A DNA stretch of 64,000 nt from Brevundimonas sp. A19_0 (GCF_017744255.1 NZ_JAGHQP010000002.1:248001-312000), one strand, 5' to 3'. Shown: positions 8,109 to 14,406, counted from the first letter of the stretch. Notes: a model not told the origin generated them from the letters alone. Program-made: numbers and translations.

Positions 8109-8154
8109 TGGGTTACATGGTTGACCCTTGCTCATTTATGGGTTACAGATAACC
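8109..8154. repeat. TGGGTTAC direct repeats, candidate RHH operator
   Basis: TGGGTTAC occurs at 8109-8116 and 8139-8146, exactly 30 bp apart, about three helical turns. The second copy is part of a dyad, GGTTA-CAGA-TAACC (8141-8154). They lie 44-89 bp upstream of the RHH gene start (leftward), where its promoter should be. The operator role is inference. Confidence 0.45.
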
Positions 8155-8443
8155 ATACCCTTCTTTACGCGCCGCCCACCCGGGGGCCGCGCTTTTCCCC
8201 CCACCTCGCCTGCTGGCTTCGCGTGTCGAAATCCTTGCACCCTTGACAGGGCCCCTGGAGCCCGCCCGGCGCGGCTGGGGTTGGCGTGAGCCGGGGTCCG
8301 CGCGCATTGCGTTTCCTTGCACCCTGCGGCTCCCGAGGGGCGCTACCGGGGCTGGCAAGCGCTGCGCCTGGCCATTCTGAAAAATCCTCGACCCCCTCCC
8401 CTTTCGCCGAGCCAGCGACCGAGGAAGCAGGTGGCGGCGGGGG

Positions 8444-8466
8444 CCGATCATCCGGGGCATGATCGG
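8444..8466. repeat. Perfect inverted repeat CCGATCAT / ATGATCGG
   Basis: Eight-base arms at 8444-8451 and 8459-8466 flank CCGGGGC. This is the first of four perfect dyads within 170 bp of a 599-base gap (8066-8664) in which no convincing gene was found. Confidence 0.5.
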
Positions 8467-8475
8467 TCCATCTGA

Positions 8476-8493
8476 GGGCGCGTGTACGCGCCC
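8476..8493. repeat. Perfect inverted repeat GGGCGCGT / ACGCGCCC
   Basis: Eight-base arms are separated by two bases (GT). This is the second dyad of the cluster in the non-coding stretch 8066-8664, downstream of the winged-helix gene. Confidence 0.45.
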
Positions 8494-8551
8494 CCGGTGT
8501 CGGTTGGGGTGTTTTCGCCGCCCTTGGCGGCATCGATCCGGGAAATTATGC

Positions 8552-8570
8552 GTCGCGCGATCAGCGCGAC
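8552..8570. repeat. Perfect inverted repeat GTCGCGC-GATCA-GCGCGAC
   Basis: This is the third dyad. It and the fourth (8595-8613) are 43 bp apart, share the spacer pattern GAYCA and are each preceded by GGGAA(A/T)T. The stems differ at a paired position (G-C here, T-A there), so pairing is preserved. Confidence 0.6.
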
Positions 8571-8594
8571 ACCTTTCATCCCTGGGAATTTGCC

Positions 8595-8613
8595 GTCTCG
8601 CGACCAGCGAGAC
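8595..8613. repeat. Perfect inverted repeat GTCTCGC-GACCA-GCGAGAC
   Basis: This is the fourth dyad, a tandem relative of 8552-8570 with a compensated stem change. It lies 52 bases beyond the 3' end of the leftward winged-helix gene and is followed by CCTTTTATAG. It could be an operator pair, part of an RNA, or an end-of-transcript structure. Confidence 0.6.
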
Positions 8614-8664
8614 GCCCTTTTATAGATCTGCGGTCCGGATTCTGACCCCTCAGATCATTCACGT

Positions 8665-9303
8665 TCATTCCAATCGGAACCGGTCGCGGCGGGCCATCTT
8701 GTCGGCGCCGGCGTCGCGCACCCGCGCCAGCTGGTCAGCGAGCTCGGGGTGCGCCGCGAGGAAGCGCTCTTCGCGGGCCGTGTCGACGTCGGCCGAGGGC
8801 GGCGCCCGCAACTTCGCCACCAGGGCCGCGGCGGCCTTCGGCAGGGCCGTCCAGTAGGCGTTTGTCGTCTGCTCGACCTGCGGGCCACGCACGCCATCCC
8901 GGCCTGTCTCGACATAGCGCCGGATCCAGCCGAGGAAGCCGTGCTCCTTCAGCTGCGCCTTCCAGACGTGGATCATGCGGACGGGCACGTTTCGCTGCCT
9001 GGCCAGCCAGGCGGCCGACGGTTCGACGCGCCCCCCGAATTTCGCCGCCATGTTCAGCATCAGGCGATAGAGGCCAATCGCCCCGTGGCTGATCGTGCCC
9101 TTGGCGCCCCAGCGCTGGCCGGGCTTGCGCAGGCCCTCCTGGTAGAGCTCAAGCGCAAGAAGGCGGCGGCGCGCCTCGGCCTTCGACAGGGGCTTCCAGT
9201 CCGTGCGGGTCGCCGGACGGCTGCGCCGGCGGACGGGCTGCAGGGTGCGGCGATGCGGGGCCTCGCGCCGCCGATGGCTGTGGTCGATCGGGACGGCCGT
9301 CAT
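8665..9303 (-). CDS. Winged-helix DNA-binding phage protein (replication or regulatory)
   Basis: The 212-residue protein has a basic N-terminus (HRRREAPHRRTLQPVRRR). A central region, IGLYRLMLNMAAKFGGRV, AAWLARQRNVPVRMIHVW and HGFLGWIRRYVETG, has the helix-turn-helix plus wing pattern of replication initiators and phage helix-turn-helix proteins. The C-terminal half is helical and charged. It overlaps the preceding CII-like gene by four bases (ATGA), so the two are co-translated. Four perfect dyads lie just downstream. A replication role is suggested by fold and context only; it may equally be a transcription factor. Confidence 0.55.
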   Translation of the reverse strand: MTAVPIDHSHRRREAPHRRTLQPVRRRSRPATRTDWKPLSKAEARRRLLALELYQEGLRKPGQRWGAKGTISHGAIGLYRLMLNMAAKFGGRVEPSAAWLARQRNVPVRMIHVWKAQLKEHGFLGWIRRYVETGRDGVRGPQVEQTTNAYWTALPKAAAALVAKLRAPPSADVDTAREERFLAAHPELADQLARVRDAGADKMARRDRFRLE

Positions 9304-9734
9304 GCTGCCACCTCCCGGTCAAGCGCAGACCGAATGCCGTGGAGGCGCGCCTCCACGCGCTGAAGGATCGGCTCGATCTGGCGCTTCTCATTCTCGCTGT
9401 ACTCGCCATCGAGCCCGGCCAGTCGGACCAGTCGCTGGGCGGACGCCATGTCCTCGGCGCCCTCGCAAGCCTCACTCAGGGCGCAGATCGCGTCCGACGG
9501 CTGGGCCAGCTGGCGCGCGAGGGTGGCGCTGTAGAGCCGCCAGTTCTGATGCCCCTCGAGGAAGGCGATAGCGCCGATCGGCATGGTCCGCCCCTTGGCG
9601 GGATCCCGGCAGTCATAAAGGTGGGTGCGCCCCATCTTGAAGGGGGTGGTCTCGAGGAGCTCGAGGCATTTGTCCGGGCCTCCGCAGGCGTCCTGGAGGG
9701 CGCGCGCATAGAAGGCGTGCTGTCGCACGTTCAT
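9300..9734 (-). CDS. CII-like phage regulatory protein
   Basis: The 144-residue protein starts MNVRQHAFYARALQDACGG. The following KCLELLETTPFKMGRTHLYD and TMPIGAIAFLEGHQNW resemble the DACGG...S...L..y....MPxdviadLE pattern found in CII-like/YdaS-type regulators of alphaproteobacterial phages. Its ribosome binding site lies in the loop of a perfect inverted repeat (9736-9756). It is the first gene of a leftward pair with the winged-helix gene. A role in the lysis-lysogeny or early control circuit is likely by analogy; no target is known. Confidence 0.5.
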   Translation of the reverse strand: MNVRQHAFYARALQDACGGPDKCLELLETTPFKMGRTHLYDCRDPAKGRTMPIGAIAFLEGHQNWRLYSATLARQLAQPSDAICALSEACEGAEDMASAQRLVRLAGLDGEYSENEKRQIEPILQRVEARLHGIRSALDREVAA

Positions 9735-9735
9735 G

Positions 9736-9756
9736 GGATTCGTCCTTCACGAATCC
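9736..9756 (-). promoter_or_regulatory. Hairpin that presents the Shine-Dalgarno of the CII-like gene
   Basis: On the minus strand GGATTCGT-GAAGG-ACGAATCC ends one base before the ATG (9732-9734). The arms are eight bases and perfect, and GAAGG, the only Shine-Dalgarno match, is the loop. The same DNA is a 21-bp operator-like dyad. Either RNA structure or a bound repressor could gate translation or transcription. Confidence 0.6.
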
Positions 9757-10516
9757 GCCTGACAGCCGGTCAGCTTGGCGCACAGGCTCACGGTCACGCG
9801 GCAAGCGGTGCCGCGCGTTGAGCAAAAGGCGTCCCGATGACCGTCCGTAAGGCGGCCATGGTTGGCTGTGATGAAGGCAAGGCGAACACGTCGGCCCGCT
9901 GTGGCGGGAGACGAGACGGGCACGTCCCGAGCCGCGAAGGTCCGCCCCCGGCGGGGCAAGGCGACCCGGTGGCCGCGCGGCCGCGACCGCCCTTGAGCGG
10001 CCGACGCGCACGGCTTGCCGATGTGGGTGGGCACGTCATCAGTGCGGGGGCTGGATGCTCGACCGATCAGTCGGCCGGGTTCGCCAGCGCCGCAGAGGGG
10101 TTCTGTCGCTCGCGGTCCTGGCCCAGGCGGGCAAGCAGGCTTCGCCTCAGAGCCGTTAAACGGCCCCTAGCAAAGGGGAGCAAAAACAGTCTGTTAACCA
10201 ATGGTACGAATCGGGAACTTGATTCGGTCGGAGTGACAGTCCGAGTCATGGGCGCCGGGGTCCGACGCCCCGCCCTCACCGATTCCGCCCTGCTGCAAAA
10301 GCGACGCCCCGCCGACGTCCGAGGGGAGGCGACGCGTCGGCGGGGCGCTCAACCGCACCGGTCAGGCGGGCGGCGAGGCTGGGGTGATGCGGGGTGCGCA
10401 GGGCCATGTCAGGCAGCCTTGCGGGTCGGCTGCCCCGCCGACGCGCGCATGCGTGTGGACGCGCCGGCGGGGGCCTCTACCTTGGCAGGGCTGACACACA
10501 CCAAGGAGAGATTCGG
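9757..10516. other. Control region without a convincing gene
   Basis: No reading frame here has codon bias or similarity that I can support. It lies between the leftward CII-like gene and rightward genes, so it should hold divergent promoters. Visible structures are the dyad CGCGGCA-AGCGG-TGCCGCG (9797-9815), an AT-richer patch around 10175-10250 with CGAATC/GATTCG half-sites, and a long inverted repeat at 10305-10347. Confidence 0.45.
10305..10347 (-). terminator. Thirteen-base perfect inverted repeat, possible leftward terminator
   Basis: CGCCCCGCCGACG at 10305-10317 pairs with CGTCGGCGGGGCG at 10335-10347 across a 17-base loop. Read on the minus strand, the stem is followed by TCGCTTTTGC, a short T-run, so termination of leftward transcription is possible. 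It could also be a processed RNA hairpin. Confidence 0.45.
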
Positions 10517-10765
10517 ATGGCCTTCGAACTGCAAGCTCGCGTGCGGACTCTTGAGGCCGAGCATCGCGCCCTCGAAGCCGTCACCCTCGACATCCTTATG
10601 TTGCTGGCTTTCAGAGACCCGACCAATATTCGGCTCCTGCGCGCTGCTCTGCCTGAGATGGCGCGCAAGCACATCCCGGGACCAGGTACGGACGACCCGG
10701 CCGCAGCCGCCATTGCCGAGCTGCTTGTCAAAATCGAAGAGAGAGTCACGCCGACGGACGAGTAG
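10517..10765 (+). CDS. Small phage protein of unknown function
   Basis: The 82-residue protein begins MAFELQARVRTLEAEHRALE, an amphipathic helix likely to form a coiled coil, followed by a hydrophobic stretch (VTLDILMLLAF) and the helical segment TNIRLLRAALPEMARKHI. The ATG follows AAGGAGAG at a good distance. It stands alone on the plus strand after the control region and ends two bases from a convergent small gene. I do not recognise the family. Confidence 0.55.
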   Translation: MAFELQARVRTLEAEHRALEAVTLDILMLLAFRDPTNIRLLRAALPEMARKHIPGPGTDDPAAAAIAELLVKIEERVTPTDE

Positions 10766-10766
10766 C

Positions 10767-10964
10767 CTACTCATCAAGGGACCTCGCTCGATGGGCGGGG
10801 GTGCTTCGCTGGAGTTCGAGGAGAGCGCGCTCCGCACCCTCGCGCCCGAGCGTCGACACTTCCTCCCGCACGATTTCGCGGATCCGCGCCTCCTGTTTGT
10901 CACTGAAGGGCCGGCCGGGTGGGTGCTGAGACGCGGGCGGAACGCCCTTCCAGGTGTCGCTCAT
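10767..10964 (-). CDS. Small charged phage protein of unknown function
   Basis: The 65-residue product starts MSDTWKGVPPASQHPPGRPF and continues SDKQEARIREIVREEVSTLG, a charged helix. GAGG lies about 10 bases before the ATG. It is convergent with the 10517-10765 gene. No family or motif is recognised; it is included because its composition is protein-like and it fills an otherwise empty interval. Confidence 0.4.
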   Translation of the reverse strand: MSDTWKGVPPASQHPPGRPFSDKQEARIREIVREEVSTLGREGAERALLELQRSTPAHRARSLDE

Positions 10965-11032
10965 GGACGGGCCTCATGGATTGCGGGCGGGTGGGCTGAC
11001 GCGCGAGAGGACTCAGGCCATGGATAGGCCCC

Positions 11033-11548
11033 ATGCTGAGTTGGTCCCCTGCTGCCGTCCAAGCGTGGAGCGCCCTGGCCACGGCGGTTATCGCCTTCCT
11101 TGGCGTGCCCTTCCTGCTGTGGGACAGATTCTGGCCTCGACCGCACCAGTTGCTCGCGACAGCACAGCGACACGTGCGCTCGCGCGGTCCCGATCTGGTG
11201 GAGCTGAGCCTCGCCAGTGCGATCGGCGAACCTCTGATCCTGATGCGGATCGAGGCTGCATCCGGCATCGAGATCCAGCTGGCGCCCGATTCGAACATTC
11301 AGGTCGGCCTGACCAAGGCCGAGGATGTTCACTGGCAGCGCGCGATTCGAATTCGCCGATCCTTGCCGCAGGGCCATCATTTGGACGCCCTTTCGCTGCG
11401 GCTGTTCTTCCGCGACCGCAGACCCGCGTGGCTGATACGGGTATTGCCCGACGGCTTTTCGACGCCGCAGCTGACGCTGGTGGGGATTTTGCCGTACCGG
11501 CCGCGCCGGGGTTTCCGGCTGAAGATCAGTGCGTGGACCATGTCGTAA
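11033..11548 (+). CDS. Membrane-anchored phage protein of unknown function
   Basis: The 171-residue protein has one N-terminal membrane segment (WSALATAVIAFLGVPFLLW) and a soluble domain of alternating strands (PDLVELSLASAIGEPLILMR, HHLDALSLRLFFRD). It may be a lysogenic-conversion or exclusion protein, but nothing in the sequence proves that. Its last 172 bases overlap a convergent gene read from the other strand. The start at 11033 has GGATAGG upstream. Confidence 0.45.
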   Translation: MLSWSPAAVQAWSALATAVIAFLGVPFLLWDRFWPRPHQLLATAQRHVRSRGPDLVELSLASAIGEPLILMRIEAASGIEIQLAPDSNIQVGLTKAEDVHWQRAIRIRRSLPQGHHLDALSLRLFFRDRRPAWLIRVLPDGFSTPQLTLVGILPYRPRRGFRLKISAWTMS

Positions 11549-11700
11549 GGCAGGCCACGCGCGCGGAGACCGGCGACCGGGTACCAGATCCATCCCATGA
11601 GGGACTGTGGTTCGGCCGGGTCAGGTGCGAACAGGCTGAAGATCTGAAACCAGATCCAGGTCCAGGCCAGGACCGCGAGGATAATCCACACTACGATCAC
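11377..11700 (-). CDS. Small membrane protein coupled to an XRE regulator
   Basis: The frame opens with GTG in a four-base overlap with the stop of the XRE gene, a coupling arrangement. The N-terminus VIVVWIILAVLAWTWIWFQI is a membrane segment, followed by SLMGWIWYPVAGLRARGLPY. The C-terminal part, after about residue 50, is antisense to the end of the 11033-11548 gene and less protein-like. One of the two overlapping ends may be non-functional. Function is unknown. Confidence 0.4.
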   Translation of the reverse strand: MIVVWIILAVLAWTWIWFQIFSLFAPDPAEPQSLMGWIWYPVAGLRARGLPYDMVHALIFSRKPRRGRYGKIPTSVSCGVEKPSGNTRISHAGLRSRKNSRSERASK

Positions 11701-11936
11701 GGGCGGGCCTCGGGCGCGGCAGCCGCTCGCACGACGCGGACGTCGTGCAGATCGGGGCGGAGTGCGTGAACAGGCACTTCCCCGCAGCTCAAGCGATCAA
11801 TGGCGATCGCGAGATCAGTCGTGGCTGCGATGGCGCCGGTCTCAAGCCCGCTGATGAGGGGCTTCGACTTCCGAACGGCGCGCGCCAGATCGGTCTGTGT
11901 CCAGCCCTTCGATTTTCGCCAAGTCGCCAGCATCAT
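11697..11936 (-). CDS. XRE-family HTH regulator (Cro/C1 type)
   Basis: The 79-residue protein is a single helix-turn-helix domain: MLATWRKSKGWTQTDLARAV, RKSKPLISGLETGAIAATTD, LAIAIDRLSCGEVPVHALRP. This is the size of small phage Cro-like repressors. Its upstream DNA contains the 17-bp dyad GTTCACATGGTTTGAAC (11947-11963), which also occurs twice at 13161-13213, so it is a candidate ligand of that operator. It is co-translated with the small membrane protein downstream. Confidence 0.75.
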   Translation of the reverse strand: MMLATWRKSKGWTQTDLARAVRKSKPLISGLETGAIAATTDLAIAIDRLSCGEVPVHALRPDLHDVRVVRAAAAPEARP

Positions 11937-11946
11937 GGCGTCGAGA

Positions 11947-11963
11947 GTTCACATGGTTTGAAC
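11947..11963. promoter_or_regulatory. 17-bp operator dyad, copy 1 (GTTCAC-ATG-GTTTGAAC)
   Basis: This copy sits between the leftward XRE gene (start 11936) and the rightward HTH gene. A degenerate second site, GTTCACATCGAGAGAAA, begins 35 bp further right at 11982. The paired layout resembles that at 13161-13213. Confidence 0.65.
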
Positions 11964-12015
11964 CATGAGTCAATGTCGCGGGTTCACATCGAGAGAAACG
12001 ACCGACCGCACGGAA

Positions 12016-12032
12016 GTCCACATCATGTGGAC
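12016..12032. promoter_or_regulatory. Perfect 17-bp palindrome over the HTH gene start
   Basis: GTCCACAT-C-ATGTGGAC has eight-base arms. It covers the bases between GGAAG (12012-12016) and the proposed GTG start (12027), and the start itself. A protein bound here would block transcription or initiation; in RNA it would hide the start codon. Confidence 0.5.
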
Positions 12033-12338
12033 GTGACCGAATCGCCCGAAAACGATTGGCATCTCCAGGAGTGGGCAACGCTGCTGGGAAAGCGCCAGGC
12101 CGACCTGGTCAACGACCTAGGCTTCGCGAAGAATCAGGCTCACAGGATCTGGCACGGCAAGCAGCCCTATCGCCGCGACATCGTTAATCTCGTCGCAGGC
12201 TGGCTAAATCTACAGCCGTATGAACTGCTGATGAGGCCCGAGGAAGCAATGCGGTTGCGACGCCTCGAAGAGACAGCCATGGCCATCGCCGCTGATCGTA
12301 GTCGGCCCTTTACGCCAGCGCCGCCCCTGACACGCTAA
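12027..12338 (+). CDS. HTH phage regulator (repressor-like)
   Basis: The core, DWHLQEWATLLGKRQADLVN, DLGFAKNQAHRIWHGKQPY and RRDIVNLVAGWLNLQPYELL, is a helix-turn-helix domain of a type common in alphaproteobacterial prophages and usually annotated as an HTH protein. The GTG at 12027 is preferred because GGAAG precedes it; an in-frame ATG at 11973 lies between the operator sites and lacks a ribosome binding site. The product is 103 residues. It is transcribed divergently from the small XRE gene, so the two may be a CI/Cro-like pair sharing operators. Confidence 0.65.
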   Translation: MDVTESPENDWHLQEWATLLGKRQADLVNDLGFAKNQAHRIWHGKQPYRRDIVNLVAGWLNLQPYELLMRPEEAMRLRRLEETAMAIAADRSRPFTPAPPLTR

Positions 12339-13087
12339 TCGCCGCAGGGGGGTGCGCTGACGGTCGTCCACAGACCGATCGGGCCGCCACCAGACAGGAC
12401 GAGACAGACGCTTCCGACCCGAGCCTCCTGATTTTCATCGCCGGCAACAAGACGCTGCAGCTGGCGCTGGAATTCTCGGCCAGATTCGGGGTTGCCCTCT
12501 CCGAAGACAACCAGCAGCCCGAGGCTGGTCAGCATACTCTGGGATGTCCCACGGCCGGATCCATCGGTCATCGTGATGATCGTGGCACTGACCACACGCC
12601 CGTCTGGTCGAGTTTCTACCACCAGGCAGTTTGCCTCGTTTACACAGGCCCGAGCGATCGAACCCCCTTGGTTAGGCCCGGCCCTTACGGGGTCCGCGTC
12701 CGCGACCGAGAATGCCCCCGGCTGGTCAGCCTCGCGCCAAAATTTGTTCATGTCTTGCAAGAGCTGGTCTCGGGTCATGTCCAGCGCGGGGACCATAGGC
12801 CTCGGCGCTGGGGCTGATTGCTTCCTCGCTGGCGGCGAATTCTGCTTGGGCGGCGAAGCCGAAGCGCTCTCTGTCGACTCCTGCGAAACGGGCGCATCTA
12901 CCGGCGGCACGTTGGCCGCGATAAGCACGAGGCCGAGCAGAAATGCGAAAGCCGAAGACGCCAGCGCCACAGCTGCTCTTCTCTTGGTGGTCAAACCCAA
13001 AGCCGTGATTGGGCGGAACAGCGCCCATAGCGCCACGATGCCGGCCAGCGGCGCTGCCAGAAACAGCAGAAGACCGAAGTATTCCAA
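12335..13087 (-). CDS. Membrane-anchored exported protein of unknown function, possible conversion gene
   Basis: The 250-residue protein has an N-terminal hydrophobic region with two likely membrane segments (EYFGLLLFLAAPLAGIVALW and VALASSAFAFLLGLVLIAA). A Ser/Pro/Lys-rich linker follows, then a probably periplasmic domain with cysteines in IARACVNEANCLVVETR and VGSVCLVLSGG. The TTG at 13087 follows GGGAGG and gives LEYFGLLL as the N-terminus. It is transcribed away from the early operon across two operator copies, so it may be expressed in the lysogen. Its convergent end overlaps the HTH gene by four bases. Confidence 0.5.
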   Translation of the reverse strand: MEYFGLLLFLAAPLAGIVALWALFRPITALGLTTKRRAAVALASSAFAFLLGLVLIAANVPPVDAPVSQESTESASASPPKQNSPPARKQSAPAPRPMVPALDMTRDQLLQDMNKFWREADQPGAFSVADADPVRAGPNQGGSIARACVNEANCLVVETRPDGRVVSATIITMTDGSGRGTSQSMLTSLGLLVVFGEGNPESGREFQRQLQRLVAGDENQEARVGSVCLVLSGGGPIGLWTTVSAPPCGD

Positions 13088-13160
13088 TGAACAAACCCTC
13101 CCATTCCCGTTGTGAGTGTGCAGGTCCGCTCGCGCGACTGGCAAGGGTCTAAAGTCGGAG

Positions 13161-13177
13161 GTTCACGGCGTTTGAAC
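13161..13177. promoter_or_regulatory. 17-bp operator dyad, copy 2 (GTTCAC-GGC-GTTTGAAC)
   Basis: This is one of two copies between the leftward exported-protein gene and the rightward early operon. TTGACG at 13185-13190, a plausible -35 element for the early operon, lies between copies 2 and 3. Confidence 0.7.
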
Positions 13178-13196
13178 TTTTAGCTTGACGTGCAGG

Positions 13197-13213
13197 GTTC
13201 ACTTTGTTTGAAC
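13197..13213. promoter_or_regulatory. 17-bp operator dyad, copy 3 (GTTCAC-TTT-GTTTGAAC)
   Basis: It starts 36 bp after copy 2 and covers the spacer and -10 region expected for a promoter with its -35 at 13185-13190. Binding here should switch off the early operon that begins at 13240. Confidence 0.7.
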
Positions 13214-13239
13214 TCCCCCTCAGATTGAGGGAGAGACCC

Positions 13240-13605
13240 GTGCAGACAACCGACGCACCCGACCTGCAGAGCCGCATCAGCAGCCTGCGCCAGACGCTCG
13301 AAAACATCATCGATCGCGACAACCGCGCCGATGAGCGCCAGCGGGTCGACCTCCCTGCCCTCGCCCTGACCGCCCGCAGCCTGCAGGCCGAGGTCACGTA
13401 TCAGGGGCAGGAGCGCGGTGCGGCCCTGCTCTGCAACGCGGCCGACAATCTGCAGATCGCCGCCCAGATGCAGAAGGAGGACCCCACGCGGGAACTCTGG
13501 GGCATCCGAGGCCGGGCTGGCCTCTACGACCTGGTCTTCGACGCTTTCGACAGCCTCTGCTGGGTCGAGTGGCCCGAGCATGGCCAACCGCAGGAGGCCG
13601 CGTGA
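13240..13605 (+). CDS. First gene of the early operon, unknown function
   Basis: The 121-residue acidic, helical protein starts with GTG after GAGGGAGAG. Segments such as LQSRISSLRQTLENIIDR and ERGAALLCNAADNLQIAAQ are heptad-like. No catalytic or metal motif is visible. It is the first of about twenty plus-strand genes that overlap by a few bases, placed directly after two operator copies, so it should be expressed early after induction. Confidence 0.55.
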   Translation: MQTTDAPDLQSRISSLRQTLENIIDRDNRADERQRVDLPALALTARSLQAEVTYQGQERGAALLCNAADNLQIAAQMQKEDPTRELWGIRGRAGLYDLVFDAFDSLCWVEWPEHGQPQEAA

Positions 13606-13898
13606 CCTACGCCTGCGTCTCGGTCGCTCCCATGCCCTTCGACCGGATCGTGCGGCGCTTCTGCGCCTGCGGTCCGATGAACCGCTGTCATTGCGACCTT
13701 CCCCCTCCCCGGTCGGGTTGGACCGTCGAGGGCTTGGCCGAACTGCGCCAGCTGATGCGCGAGCACGGCAGCCTTGAGACCGTCGCCATGATCACGGGGG
13801 CATCCCGCCGCGACTGCAATGTCGCGCTCAATGCCCTGATCGGCCGGACGCCTGTGCATGCCCTCGCGGCCCTCGAGGCGGGCATGCCGCGCCAATGA
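13602..13898 (+). CDS. Early operon protein with cysteine cluster
   Basis: The 98-residue protein starts with GTG overlapping the previous stop (GTGA). The N-terminal part has FCACGPMNRCHCDLPP, a CxC...CxC cluster that could bind zinc. The C-terminal part (VEGLAELRQLMREHGSLETV, ASRRDCNVALNALIGRTP) looks like a helix-turn-helix. Similar small DNA-binding proteins occur in phage early operons, but the family is not recognised. Confidence 0.5.
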   Translation: MTYACVSVAPMPFDRIVRRFCACGPMNRCHCDLPPPRSGWTVEGLAELRQLMREHGSLETVAMITGASRRDCNVALNALIGRTPVHALAALEAGMPRQ

Positions 13899-14080
13899 GC
13901 TGGACCGTGACCTTCAAGCTGGTCGGCCACGACTTTGACGTCAGGCGCGACCCGATCGGCGCCTTCGACACCAAACTCGAGGCCTGTGACGAAGTGGTCT
14001 CGGTCCTCGAGCAACGCCGCCGCGATCTGGCGCGCGCTATCCGCAAGGCCAAGCGGATGCGGCGGAGGGCCAGAGCATGA
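13895..14080 (+). CDS. Small basic early protein
   Basis: The 61-residue product MSWTVTFKLVGHDFDVRRDP ends in a very basic helix (RRRDLARAIRKAKRMRRRAR), suggesting nucleic-acid contact. It overlaps both neighbours by four bases (ATGA). Function is unknown. Confidence 0.5.
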   Translation: MSWTVTFKLVGHDFDVRRDPIGAFDTKLEACDEVVSVLEQRRRDLARAIRKAKRMRRRARA

Positions 14081-14406
14081 AGGCCGACCTGACTATCCGC
14101 CTCTCTACTGATCACGAGATCGACGCGCTCGAGCTGGCATGGGCGCGCGAGCGCAACGCCGAGCGATACTATGACGTCGCCAACGCGCGAGCGTCAGGCC
14201 GTTCGGTCAAGGACTGGAAGGCCGCGCAGCGGGCCGCGAAGGCACCGGCCCCGCTGGCGTGCGTCATGCGGGAGCGGCGCGACCTGGTCGCACAGTGCCT
14301 CACCATCGGCTTCACCATTGAGGCGATGGCCCGCATCTGCCGGGCGCCGCGCAGCTGGTGCCTCTCGGCCGCCCGCGAGATCTTCGAACAAGGGCTGGCC
14401 GCATGA
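14077..14406 (+). CDS. Small early protein with HTH-like C-terminus
   Basis: The 109-residue protein has a charged helical N-terminal half and a C-terminal segment, VAQCLTIGFTIEAMARICRA followed by PRSWCLSAAREIFEQ, that could form a helix-turn-helix. It overlaps its neighbours by four bases. Function is unknown. Confidence 0.5.
   Translation: MKADLTIRLSTDHEIDALELAWARERNAERYYDVANARASGRSVKDWKAAQRAAKAPAPLACVMRERRDLVAQCLTIGFTIEAMARICRAPRSWCLSAAREIFEQGLAA

Noticed and set aside
8143..8533. Overlapping minus-strand frames in the gene-free stretch
   Set aside because: Arg/Pro/Gly-rich translations without starts or similarity; they overlap the dyad cluster.
8552..8613. CRISPR-like repeats
   Set aside because: Only two units, palindromic and 43 bp apart, with no spacer-repeat series and no cas genes.
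9837..11027. 396-codon plus-strand open frame through the control region
   Set aside because: Composition is poor (runs of Gly/Arg/Pro), there is no ribosome binding site, and it would swallow the inverted repeats and the well-started gene at 10517.
11745..12338. Longer 197-codon version of the HTH gene
   Set aside because: The first 75 or more codons are antisense to the XRE gene; the HTH core begins after 12027.
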